A stretch of DNA of 6,124 bases from Deltaproteobacteria bacterium (GTDB taxonomy: Bacteria; Desulfobacterota; Desulfobacteria; Desulfobacterales; ETH-SRB1). Below, in pieces: positions 1 to 5,082 of this stretch. The position numbers and the translations under genes are program-made. The DNA lies in the NCBI GenBank assembly GCA_030627405.1, contig DAOUSD010000119.1, positions 1 through 6,124 of the forward strand, written 5' to 3'. Position 1 is the stretch's first letter. Every line of letters begins with the position of its first letter. The notes below the pieces were generated by a model, which made no database searches, was not told the DNA's origin, and saw only the letters and a list, made by a program, of their open reading frames with translations.

Positions 1-81
1 CTCCCCTATTTTCTGAAATTTAAAGATTCTAAAGAAGCAAATTACTACATTACAGCCTGTAATGAAGCGCTTGGCACCTAA
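1..81 (+). CDS. Possible C-terminal tail of an upstream gene (partial, 5' end outside window)
   Basis: Frame 1 is open from the window edge to a TAA at 79-81 and gives a 26-residue tail reading LPYFLKFKDSKEANYY followed by ITACNEALGT. The other two plus frames hit stops within the first 30 bases. The composition (Lys, Asp, Glu, Tyr mixed with hydrophobics) is protein-like, but 26 open codons can arise by chance and no family is recognised. If real, the gene ends about 130 bp before the promoter of the FIST gene and is probably a separate transcription unit. No rho-independent terminator is visible after the stop. Confidence 0.3.
   Translation, partial: LPYFLKFKDSKEANYYITACNEALGT
48..64. repeat. 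Perfect inverted repeat CATTACA-GCC-TGTAATG
   Basis: Two perfect 7-bp arms flank a 3-bp centre. It is followed directly by the 8-bp palindrome AAGCGCTT at 65-72. There is no T-tract, so it is not a canonical terminator. It could be a protein-binding site or a chance pattern in the tail of the putative upstream gene. Confidence 0.45.
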
Positions 82-115
82 AACCTGCATAAACAGTAAG
101 CATTCACGGAACGTT

Positions 116-143
116 GAAATTAGAAAATAGAAATTGGAAAGTT
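116..143. repeat. Degenerate 7-bp tandem repeat (GAAATTA-like, 4 units)
   Basis: Four adjacent heptamers all start with GAAA: GAAATTA (116-122), GAAAATA (123-129), GAAATTG (130-136) and GAAAGTT (137-143). The period-7 register is exact and the last three bases vary. It lies in non-coding sequence upstream of the FIST promoter. No function is evident from the sequence; it resembles decayed intergenic satellite sequence. Confidence 0.5.
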
Positions 144-208
144 GGTCTTCTTTATAGAAAATCCTTATCAGCTTAAATGACGCAGTCCTGCCTTGTCCGT
201 CTTTTGTC

Positions 209-237
209 TTGACACACAATCCGCTTCTTGTCATATT
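209..237 (+). promoter_or_regulatory. Sigma70-type promoter of the FIST-kinase operon
   Basis: A perfect -35 box TTGACA at 209-214 is followed after 17 bp by CATATT at 232-237, which matches TATAAT at 4 of 6 positions. Transcription would start near 244, leaving a leader of roughly 110 nt before the ATG at 355. In that leader, TATCTG (261-266) can pair with CAGATA (300-305), but no known riboswitch is recognised. This is the only convincing promoter on this strand ahead of the signalling pair. Confidence 0.6.
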
Positions 238-339
238 TATTTATCTCAAAAACAAGTTCCTATCTGTATCAGTAAAACCAAAGACCGTGAACGGATGCGC
301 AGATAAAACGTGCAGGGCAAGATCAATCTGAAGCAAAAA

Positions 340-345
340 GGGGAG
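340..345 (+). promoter_or_regulatory. Ribosome binding site GGGGAG deciding the FIST start
   Basis: GGGGAG sits 9 nt before the ATG at 355. The in-frame GTG at 310 has no comparable site at a good distance, so the ATG is preferred and the reading frame between 310 and 354 is treated as leader. Confidence 0.7.
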
Positions 346-354
346 TTTTTTACA

Positions 355-1602
355 ATGGGAACCAGACTCGCGACCGGGTTGAGTAAGGCCAAAGAAAGCG
401 CTGTGGCGGCTAAAAAAGCTGTCATGATGGCAAAGGAGAAATTGGAAGGAGATCGAGTTGATCTGTCCATGGTGTATGCCTCTTCTGAGTATGACTACAG
501 GAAAGTAGTGGATACTGTGAGAAAAGCCACGAACAATGCGCCTCTGATCGGAGCTTCTTCCACAGGAGAGTTTACTGAGGAACGGATTGAAACGGGAAGC
601 GTGGCCGTTGGTTTGCTCTCGTCGGACGACATTAAGGTCTTTACTGCTCTGGCAAAAGGGGTAAAAGAAGAACCTGAGGCAGCAATGAGGAATGTTGCAG
701 CCGATCTCCGCCATAAGCTTGAAGGCTATCCCCATCTGACTGCCATTATCCTGGTTGATGGTCTGTCCGGTGTAGGAGAAGAAATTGCCTTATTGACTTC
801 ATATCTTCCCGGTCGCAAGCTCAAAGCTGTAGGAGGCATGGCCGGAGACGATTTTAAAATGGAGAAGACCTTTGTCTTTTCTGATGATAAAGTGTCTACG
901 AATGCGCTCAGCGTCTGCCTTCTTGCCTCAAAAATGCCTTTATTTACCGGTGTGAAACCTGGACACACCCCTCTGAGCAAAAAGTTGAGGGCAAGCAGGA
1001 CTAAAGGTAATGTGCTTTATGAAATAGATGGCAGACCGGCGTGGGAGATATGGAAAAAAGAGACAGCCCATGCCGCGCTAAAGAGGGGTATAGATGTGGA
1101 ACAACTCCATACGCCCAAAGAAATTGCATGGTTCTTCACTAATTACATGCTTGGTCTGTCTACAGGGAAAGAAGGTCAATATAAGATAAGATGGCCTGAA
1201 AGTCTGAACGAAGACGGCTCTCTCAATTTTACGTGCGGCATTGTTCAAGGAGCAATTTTTCGTATTATGGACGGGGGTAATCTGGAGAACCAGATCAATG
1301 CGCTTGAAAAGGCCGCCGGCATCGCCAGGGAATCTGCGGAAAATGCAGGTTATTCTGAATTTGCCGGTATTGTCGTCTTTGATTGTGCGCACAGACGATT
1401 GATGTTGGGTGACAGGTTCTCCGAGGCCGTGGACCGGTTCAAAAAAACATTTCCGGCTATTCCTGTGTTGGGTTGGGAGACGTATGGTGAAATCAGCCTG
1501 GATCCAGGGGAGTTCAGCGGATTTCATAACAGTACTTCTGTGGTCTTATTGCTGCCGAGCAGCACAGCAAAAGAGGTTTACAGTGCAAATAAAAAAGGAT
1601 GA
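355..1602 (+). CDS. FIST-domain (FIST_N + FIST_C) sensory protein
   Basis: This 415-aa soluble protein has no signal peptide or membrane segment. Motifs seen in order: an Ala/Lys-rich amphipathic helix at about 10-32, IGASSTGEF (65-73) and GGMAGDDFKM (160-169) typical of the FIST N domain (about 35-200), then EIDGRPAWEIW (223-233), a Cys-containing strand at 341-348, LGWETYGEI (372-380) and HNSTSVVLLL (391-400) typical of FIST_C. FIST domains occur in bacterial signalling proteins and were proposed to bind small ligands such as amino acids; the ligand here is unknown. The ATG start is supported by GGGGAG 9 nt upstream. The stop codon lies 20 nt inside the following hybrid kinase gene, so the two are probably translationally coupled and act as a receptor-kinase pair. 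Length and motif content look complete. The FIST assignment is strong; the partner role is inference. Confidence 0.9.
   Translation: MGTRLATGLSKAKESAVAAKKAVMMAKEKLEGDRVDLSMVYASSEYDYRKVVDTVRKATNNAPLIGASSTGEFTEERIETGSVAVGLLSSDDIKVFTALAKGVKEEPEAAMRNVAADLRHKLEGYPHLTAIILVDGLSGVGEEIALLTSYLPGRKLKAVGGMAGDDFKMEKTFVFSDDKVSTNALSVCLLASKMPLFTGVKPGHTPLSKKLRASRTKGNVLYEIDGRPAWEIWKKETAHAALKRGIDVEQLHTPKEIAWFFTNYMLGLSTGKEGQYKIRWPESLNEDGSLNFTCGIVQGAIFRIMDGGNLENQINALEKAAGIARESAENAGYSEFAGIVVFDCAHRRLMLGDRFSEAVDRFKKTFPAIPVLGWETYGEISLDPGEFSGFHNSTSVVLLLPSSTAKEVYSANKKG
1571..1576 (+). promoter_or_regulatory. Ribosome binding site AAGAGG inside the FIST gene, for the kinase GTG start
   Basis: AAGAGG lies 6 nt before the GTG at 1583. 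An in-frame TTG at 1604 also has AAGGA (1595-1599) just upstream and cannot be excluded; it would shorten the kinase by 7 residues and leave only one base between the genes. Starts further upstream (for example ATG 1409) would read through FIST coding sequence in another frame and are rejected. Confidence 0.55.
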
Positions 1603-3316
1603 GTTGATAGGCGCCTATGCCCAGAGTGTCGGAATAGAAACAGCCAGAGAACTCATTGACAAAAAAATAGCCGACTCAGCATTAGAAAACAGAGAAATTT
1701 ACACCAGCGAAGAGGCAGCCAGAATATGCGGTGAATTGGTGAACGAGGGGGGGCTGATCCAAATAGTCGCACGGAGTTTCCTGCTTCAATTGGAACAAAA
1801 GAGGGCGGAAGAGCAGGCACTCTTACTCGACAATATCGAGGCCCAAGTCTGGTATTTGACGGATGTGGAGACCTACGGCATCGTGAACAAGGCCATGGCT
1901 GAGTTTTTGGGGATGAAAAAGGAGGACCTGGAAGGTAAAAAGATATGGGACATACTTAGTAGAGAAGAAGCCAATGCTTGCGCTGCCTGCAACAAAGAAG
2001 TATTCCGGGGAAAAAGACAGATCCGGACCGAGCGGTGGTTGAAGAACGGCAAAGGAGAGCCCCATGCATTCTATGTTGTAAGAACACCTAAATTGGACAA
2101 CAACGGGAATATCGAATACCTGGTCTGTACAGCACATGACATCACCGAACGCAAACGAATGGAAAAAGAAAAAAAGAAACTCGAAGCCAGGCTCCGGCAA
2201 GCCCAAAAGATGGAAGCCATTGGCACACTCGCTGGAGGCATTGCCCATGATTTTAATAATATCCTCTTTCCTATTCTTGGATATTCAGAAATGCTGCTGA
2301 ATGACGCTCCTGATGACAGCGACCTCAAGCATGATTTGACTATGATTTTCAATGGAGCGAAACGCGCCAGGGATCTGGTCAAACAGATACTCTCTTTCAG
2401 TCGTCAAAAAGAATATGACTTAAAACCGATTAAGGTGCATCTTGTTGTCGAAGAAGCTTTAAAACTGATCAGATCTTCAATACCTGCCACCATTGATATC
2501 ATCCAGGATATCAAAGATTGCGAATTGGTTATGGGGGATTATACCCAGATTCATCAAGTTGCTATGAATCTGTTCACCAATGCCTATCATGCCATGGAGG
2601 AAAAAGGCGGCAAGATGAGGGTAACCTTGAAAGAGGTTGTTTTGAGGGCTGATGATTTAAAAGGTATGTCACCTGGAACGTATGCTTGTCTTACGGTGAA
2701 CGACAGTGGCATTGGTATGGATCAGAGCACAATAGACCGCATATTTAACCCCTATTTTACAACTAAAAAAGAGGGTAAAGGCACTGGTTTGGGGCTTGCG
2801 ATTGTTCACGGCATTATTAAAAATCATGGCGGACATATCACTGTGTATAGCGAACCTGGCAAGGGAACTGAATTTCATGTCTACCTGCCTGTGATAAAAA
2901 CCCAGCAGGAAACAGAGCAAATTGAAATACGGCCCATTAAAAAAAGCAATGAACGTATTCTTATTGTTGATGATGAAAAAATGGTTGTTGAAATTCAACA
3001 GAAAATGTTAAAGCGGCTTGGGTATGATGTTACAGCCCGGACCAGCAGCGTTGAAGCGCTAAAGGCATTCGAGGCAAATCCGGATAATTTTGATCTGATC
3101 ATCACCGATATGACCATGCCAAACATGACCGGTGAACAATTGGCTCAAAAAATAATGGACATCAGGACCGATATTCCGATTATTCTTTGCAGCGGATTCA
3201 GCGAGAAGATGTCAAACGAAAAGGCAAAATCCTTAGGTATTAAAGAGTTTTTAATGAAACCTGTATTGATAAAAGATTTTTCAATTACGATTCGTAGAGT
3301 ACTTGATAATAAATAA
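1583..3316 (+). CDS. Soluble hybrid histidine kinase (N-terminal module-PAS-HisKA-HATPase-REC)
   Basis: This 577-aa protein from a GTG start has no transmembrane segment, so it is cytoplasmic. Residues about 1-72 form a helical module not assigned to a named family. A PAS domain spans about 78-188 (starting LLDNIEAQVWYLTD, ending HDITERK) and is followed by a coiled linker rich in Lys and Glu. The HisKA phospho-acceptor is His222 in GGIAHDFNNIL. The HATPase has an N box with Asn333, G1 DSGIGM (374-379) and KGTGLGL (399-405). A C-terminal receiver (about 457-577) carries acidic pair Asp463/Asp464, phospho-acceptor Asp509 in ITDMTMPNM, Ser537 and Lys559. All catalytic residues are present, so the kinase and receiver should be active. 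There is no output domain, so the signal must pass to an unlinked phosphotransfer protein, or the receiver tunes the kinase. The 20-nt overlap with the FIST gene suggests that FIST supplies or modulates the input. The PAS type, including the motif VCTAHDITERK, is familiar from Desulfobacterales kinases. Confidence 0.92.
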   Translation: MQIKKDELIGAYAQSVGIETARELIDKKIADSALENREIYTSEEAARICGELVNEGGLIQIVARSFLLQLEQKRAEEQALLLDNIEAQVWYLTDVETYGIVNKAMAEFLGMKKEDLEGKKIWDILSREEANACAACNKEVFRGKRQIRTERWLKNGKGEPHAFYVVRTPKLDNNGNIEYLVCTAHDITERKRMEKEKKKLEARLRQAQKMEAIGTLAGGIAHDFNNILFPILGYSEMLLNDAPDDSDLKHDLTMIFNGAKRARDLVKQILSFSRQKEYDLKPIKVHLVVEEALKLIRSSIPATIDIIQDIKDCELVMGDYTQIHQVAMNLFTNAYHAMEEKGGKMRVTLKEVVLRADDLKGMSPGTYACLTVNDSGIGMDQSTIDRIFNPYFTTKKEGKGTGLGLAIVHGIIKNHGGHITVYSEPGKGTEFHVYLPVIKTQQETEQIEIRPIKKSNERILIVDDEKMVVEIQQKMLKRLGYDVTARTSSVEALKAFEANPDNFDLIITDMTMPNMTGEQLAQKIMDIRTDIPIILCSGFSEKMSNEKAKSLGIKEFLMKPVLIKDFSITIRRVLDNK

Positions 3317-3336
3317 CGCTGATTATACCTCGAAAG

Positions 3337-4014
3337 CTACGGGCTATAGCCGCTCTTGCGCATGAGCGCAAGTTGGGCAACCGTAAACTCTTCCGGTTTG
3401 CCGTTAAGATAGATTGTTAATGTTGCCTGATCATTTTCAAGACGCTTGAGCAACATTCTTGTGGTTTTACAATCAAAAAGTCCGGCTGTCCATGCGGCAA
3501 GCCCGCGGAGATTCGCATCTTCAGATTCCATGTATGGGAGAAGAAAAAGCGCAGAATCCTCAACAAGTTGCGGCCTTGCATGGGCAAGTCTTCCAACACC
3601 CCATAAAACACCCCTTTGCAGAATTTCATGTTCAAGATAATTCCCGTCAGGCATGATGTAGGATACAAGTATGTTATGGTATTCTTCTGCAAGCCTTCCG
3701 TGCCTGGCCATGATTTCGCCCATTGCCTCGGGCGAACCCCAGCCTATTCCGCCTGATTCATCATTGAGGTTCCAGATTAGACGGCGCATTATAACCCGCG
3801 CTGATTCCATATCATGATCAGCATGGTTTGAAACAACTGCGCCCATTGCGGCAACAGCCCGCCATTTTACAAGCTCATCTCTATTATAAAAAAAAGAAAA
3901 AAGCGGGTTTACCGCCCGCCTGGCTGGTAGTTGACGAATCTTCTCCAGACTCTTTTCAAAATCTTTATGATTTAAAAGTTCAAGTATTTCCTTTTTAAGT
4001 TGCCTGCCACCCAT
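3337..4014 (-). CDS. HEAT-repeat protein, DVU0298-like
   Basis: This 225-aa protein is soluble and all-helical in appearance, with repeated helix pairs. Characteristic stretches are VKWRAVAAMGAVV (49-61), MRRLIWNLNDESGGIGWGSP (76-95), the DGNYLEHEILQRGVLWGVGRLA region (123-144) and a final pair around LRGLAAWTAGLFDC (169-182). The pattern resembles the HEAT-like family named after Desulfovibrio DVU0298, known mainly from sulfate reducers and without an established function. HEAT repeats usually make protein-protein scaffolds. It is the last gene of a four-gene operon: its Shine-Dalgarno AGGG (4022-4025) overlaps the TAG stop of the ferredoxin gene and lies 7 nt before the ATG, which indicates translational coupling. 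A role as a partner or maturation factor for the redox proteins is inference from position only. The family name is from memory and moderately sure; HEAT-like architecture is more certain. Confidence 0.8.
   Translation of the reverse strand: MGGRQLKKEILELLNHKDFEKSLEKIRQLPARRAVNPLFSFFYNRDELVKWRAVAAMGAVVSNHADHDMESARVIMRRLIWNLNDESGGIGWGSPEAMGEIMARHGRLAEEYHNILVSYIMPDGNYLEHEILQRGVLWGVGRLAHARPQLVEDSALFLLPYMESEDANLRGLAAWTAGLFDCKTTRMLLKRLENDQATLTIYLNGKPEEFTVAQLALMRKSGYSP
3342..3372. repeat. Two adjacent inverted repeats at the convergent gene junction
   Basis: GGCTATAGCC (3342-3351) is a perfect 10-bp palindrome. Next to it, CTTGCGC (3355-3361) and GCGCAAG (3366-3372) form a perfect 7-bp stem with a 4-nt loop. 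Both lie within the last codons of the minus-strand HEAT gene and just past the stop of the plus-strand kinase. The hairpin could stop plus-strand transcription after the kinase, but no T-run follows on either strand, so a standard rho-independent terminator cannot be claimed. Confidence 0.4.
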
Positions 4015-4023
4015 TATTCAACC

Positions 4024-4224
4024 CTAACCCTCTTTCCAGGATATACAATCCTCAGGACAATATTTTATAGCTTCTTCAACACAGGATTCAGAATAATCCG
4101 AAAGTTCGGCGATTTCTATGAAACCTGTTTCATTCAGCCTGAAAACCAAAGGGCATACTTCGACACATCCTTCACACAGACTGCATTGACCGATATCAAT
4201 AACCGGCCTTTTCATAACTGCCAT
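4024..4224 (-). CDS. Small single-[4Fe-4S] ferredoxin, Desulfovibrio gigas type
   Basis: This 66-aa cytoplasmic electron carrier has cluster ligands Cys14, Cys17 and Cys20 (C-x2-C-x2-C) and Cys56 followed by Pro, the arrangement of monocluster ferredoxins. Two more cysteines, Cys24 and Cys48, are 24 residues apart, with Cys48 8 residues before Cys56. This spacing equals that of Cys18, Cys42 and Cys50 in D. gigas ferredoxin, where the first two can form a disulfide. Cys60 is extra and recalls the CPxxCIxW ending of D. africanus ferredoxin. The second full CxxCxxC motif is missing, so a two-cluster protein is unlikely. The gene starts 6 nt after the rubredoxin stop and ends 9 nt before the HEAT gene. 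Start choice is uncertain: ATG 4224 has AAAGGG very close (2 nt spacer), and the ATG three codons later has the same site 11 nt away; both leave all ligands intact. Confidence 0.93.
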   Translation of the reverse strand: MAVMKRPVIDIGQCSLCEGCVEVCPLVFRLNETGFIEIAELSDYSESCVEEAIKYCPEDCISWKEG

Positions 4225-4230
4225 ATCCCT

Positions 4231-4392
4231 TTATGCTTCTTTTTCAAACTCATCCTTTGAAGCTCCGCACACCGGGCACTCCCAGTCATCAGGCACATTT
4301 TCCCATTTTGTTCCCGGCTCAACACCATTGTCAGGATCTCCCTGTTCAGGATCATATACATACCCGCACACCGTGCATACATATTTGTCCAT
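4231..4392 (-). CDS. rub: Rubredoxin
   Basis: This 53-aa protein has the normal rubredoxin length. It reads MDKYVCTVCGYVYDP at the start and WECPVCGASKDEFE near the end. The single iron is bound by Cys6, Cys9, Cys39 and Cys42 in two CxxCG-type loops; the aromatic core residues Tyr4, Tyr11, Tyr13, Trp30, Trp37 and Phe49 are present. It is a one-electron carrier in the cytoplasm of anaerobes, commonly serving oxygen- and peroxide-reducing enzymes such as rubrerythrin, desulfoferrodoxin or rubredoxin:oxygen oxidoreductase. A strong Shine-Dalgarno AGGAGG (4398-4403) lies 5 nt upstream of the ATG, and the gene starts 14 nt after the stop of the ferritin-like gene. The position suggests that it donates or accepts electrons for that diiron protein. 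The gene is short enough to be missed by gene callers with a 60-residue cutoff. Confidence 0.97.
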   Translation of the reverse strand: MDKYVCTVCGYVYDPEQGDPDNGVEPGTKWENVPDDWECPVCGASKDEFEKEA

Positions 4393-4406
4393 TTTGCCCT
4401 CCTCTA

Positions 4407-4892
4407 TCAGTTCCCCTTTAAATTTTCCATTACCAGTTCTTTGCTGAGAAGTTTTATATGGGTCATCTCCTCCTTGATGATTGCATCAATTTTTGTTTTA
4501 CCTAAATTTTCAGGAACCATTTCTTTCATGCCGAGATAAAATACTATAGAATCCTTTTCGGCTAATATAGCCTCTTTAAGGATATCTTTGATTGATGAGG
4601 TATCAATATTTTTTTCAAAAAACACCCTTGTGTCGGCTAACGCGCGAAGATAAAGAGTTATCTCACCCTCGGGATCGAATAAGGTTGTAAGTTTTTCTTT
4701 TTCAGACAGACCTGCTCTTAAATCGGCAAATGTTTTTTCATGTTTATCTTCCATTGCGGCAATATCGAGCAAAAGCTTTTTTTCAGCGGGGTCGGCAATC
4801 AATTCTGCCGATTTTCTGTAAAAGGACGCGCCATTTCTTTCAATCTGCTCGGCCATTTCAAATATTTCATCTGCATTAAAATCGTAACTCAT
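4407..4892 (-). CDS. Ferritin-like diiron protein (rubrerythrin-type four-helix domain, no rubredoxin tail)
   Basis: This 161-aa protein has the diiron ligand set of erythrin or ferritin-like domains: Glu18 in helix 1 (IERNGASFY), the Glu48-x2-His51 motif in helix 2, Glu112 in helix 3 and Glu142-x2-His145 in helix 4. The helices are separated by a long central crossover (about 65-100). It ends shortly after helix 4, so the C-terminal rubredoxin-like domain of classical rubrerythrin is absent. A separate rubredoxin gene follows 14 nt downstream and may provide this function. Such proteins reduce hydrogen peroxide or oxygen, or handle iron; which applies cannot be read from sequence. The start has AAGGA (4902-4906) 9 nt upstream. 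It is the first gene of the operon; the promoter should lie between 4893 and about 4980, an AT-rich stretch without clear -35/-10 boxes. There is no signal peptide. Confidence 0.9.
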   Translation of the reverse strand: MSYDFNADEIFEMAEQIERNGASFYRKSAELIADPAEKKLLLDIAAMEDKHEKTFADLRAGLSEKEKLTTLFDPEGEITLYLRALADTRVFFEKNIDTSSIKDILKEAILAEKDSIVFYLGMKEMVPENLGKTKIDAIIKEEMTHIKLLSKELVMENLKGN

Positions 4893-4915
4893 TTTATGTT
4901 ATCCTTTTTTTGTTT

Positions 4916-4943
4916 TTAATGTCATAACACATAAAATCATTAA
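4916..4943. repeat. Spaced inverted repeat TTAATG-N16-CATTAA upstream of the redox operon
   Basis: Two 6-bp arms (4916-4921 and 4938-4943) flank 16 bp; inside lies a second weak pair, ATGT (4919-4922) and ACAT (4929-4932). The site is 24-51 bp before the ferritin-like gene, where an operator could act. In such AT-rich sequence short arms occur by chance, so this is only a candidate. Confidence 0.2.
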
Positions 4944-4975
4944 TTTAAACAGGAAGATTTTTAAAATAGTAACTC

Positions 4976-5016
4976 AAGTTGCGTGCCCCAAGTTGCGTGC
5001 CCCAAGTTGCGTGCCC
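4976..5016. repeat. 14-bp tandem repeat AAGTTGCGTGCCCC, 2.9 copies
   Basis: Copies lie at 4976-4989, 4990-5003 and 5004-5016. The first two are identical and the third lacks only the final C. The repeat is GC-rich within otherwise AT-rich spacer, between divergent genes: about 84 bp before the ferritin-like start and 67 bp before the nucleotidyltransferase start. It could bind a regulator cooperatively or be an expandable intergenic repeat. Each unit contains TTGCGT, and the last is followed 18 bp later by TATCAA (5031-5036), a weak promoter-like arrangement for the plus-strand gene. Confidence 0.9.
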
Positions 5017-5072
5017 TTATTTTCTATCAATATCAAAGCGGTAAAGGCCCGAATTAATGAAATATCCGGGTT

Positions 5073-5078
5073 AGGAGG
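5073..5078 (+). promoter_or_regulatory. Ribosome binding site AGGAGG deciding the nucleotidyltransferase start
   Basis: A perfect AGGAGG sits 4 nt before the ATG at 5083. The frame stays open back to 4993, but that stretch would include part of the tandem repeat and has no Shine-Dalgarno, so the upstream extension is not coding. Confidence 0.85.
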
Positions 5079-5082
5079 CTAT

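Noticed and set aside
72..89. Sigma54-like promoter (TGGCAC followed by TGCA)
   Set aside because: The GG and GC elements are separated by 12 bp instead of the required 10, and the kinase operon has a better sigma70 promoter at 209-237.
241..735. Long open frame on the minus strand opposite the start of the FIST gene (164 codons)
   Set aside because: It lies antisense to well-supported FIST coding sequence, has no recognisable domain and an unlikely His/Phe/Ser-rich composition.
1078..1527. 149-codon minus-strand open frame inside the FIST gene
   Set aside because: It is a shadow of the FIST reading frame, with no ribosome site or protein-like motif.
1409..1582. N-terminal extension of the kinase back to ATG 1409
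   Set aside because: This segment fully overlaps the FIST_C coding region in another frame, gives a Trp/Arg/Cys-rich peptide and has no domain character. The GTG at 1583 has a good ribosome site.
4024..4224. Two-cluster 2[4Fe-4S] ferredoxin
   Set aside because: There is only one CxxCxxC motif. Cys24 and Cys48 have the spacing of the D. gigas disulfide, and the last ligand is Cys56-Pro, as in single-cluster proteins.
4000..4421. Plus-strand open frames (86 and 62 codons) across the ferredoxin and rubredoxin genes
   Set aside because: They are antisense to two unmistakable iron proteins and have no protein-like features.
4893..4980. Promoter boxes for the minus-strand redox operon
   Set aside because: TTGAGT (4972-4977, minus strand) lacks a -10 at 16-18 bp, and other AT-rich hexamers are no better than chance. 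A promoter must be here but cannot be placed.
4976..5016. CRISPR array or attachment site
   Set aside because: The repeat is only 14 bp and directly tandem without spacers, and no cas or integrase gene is near.
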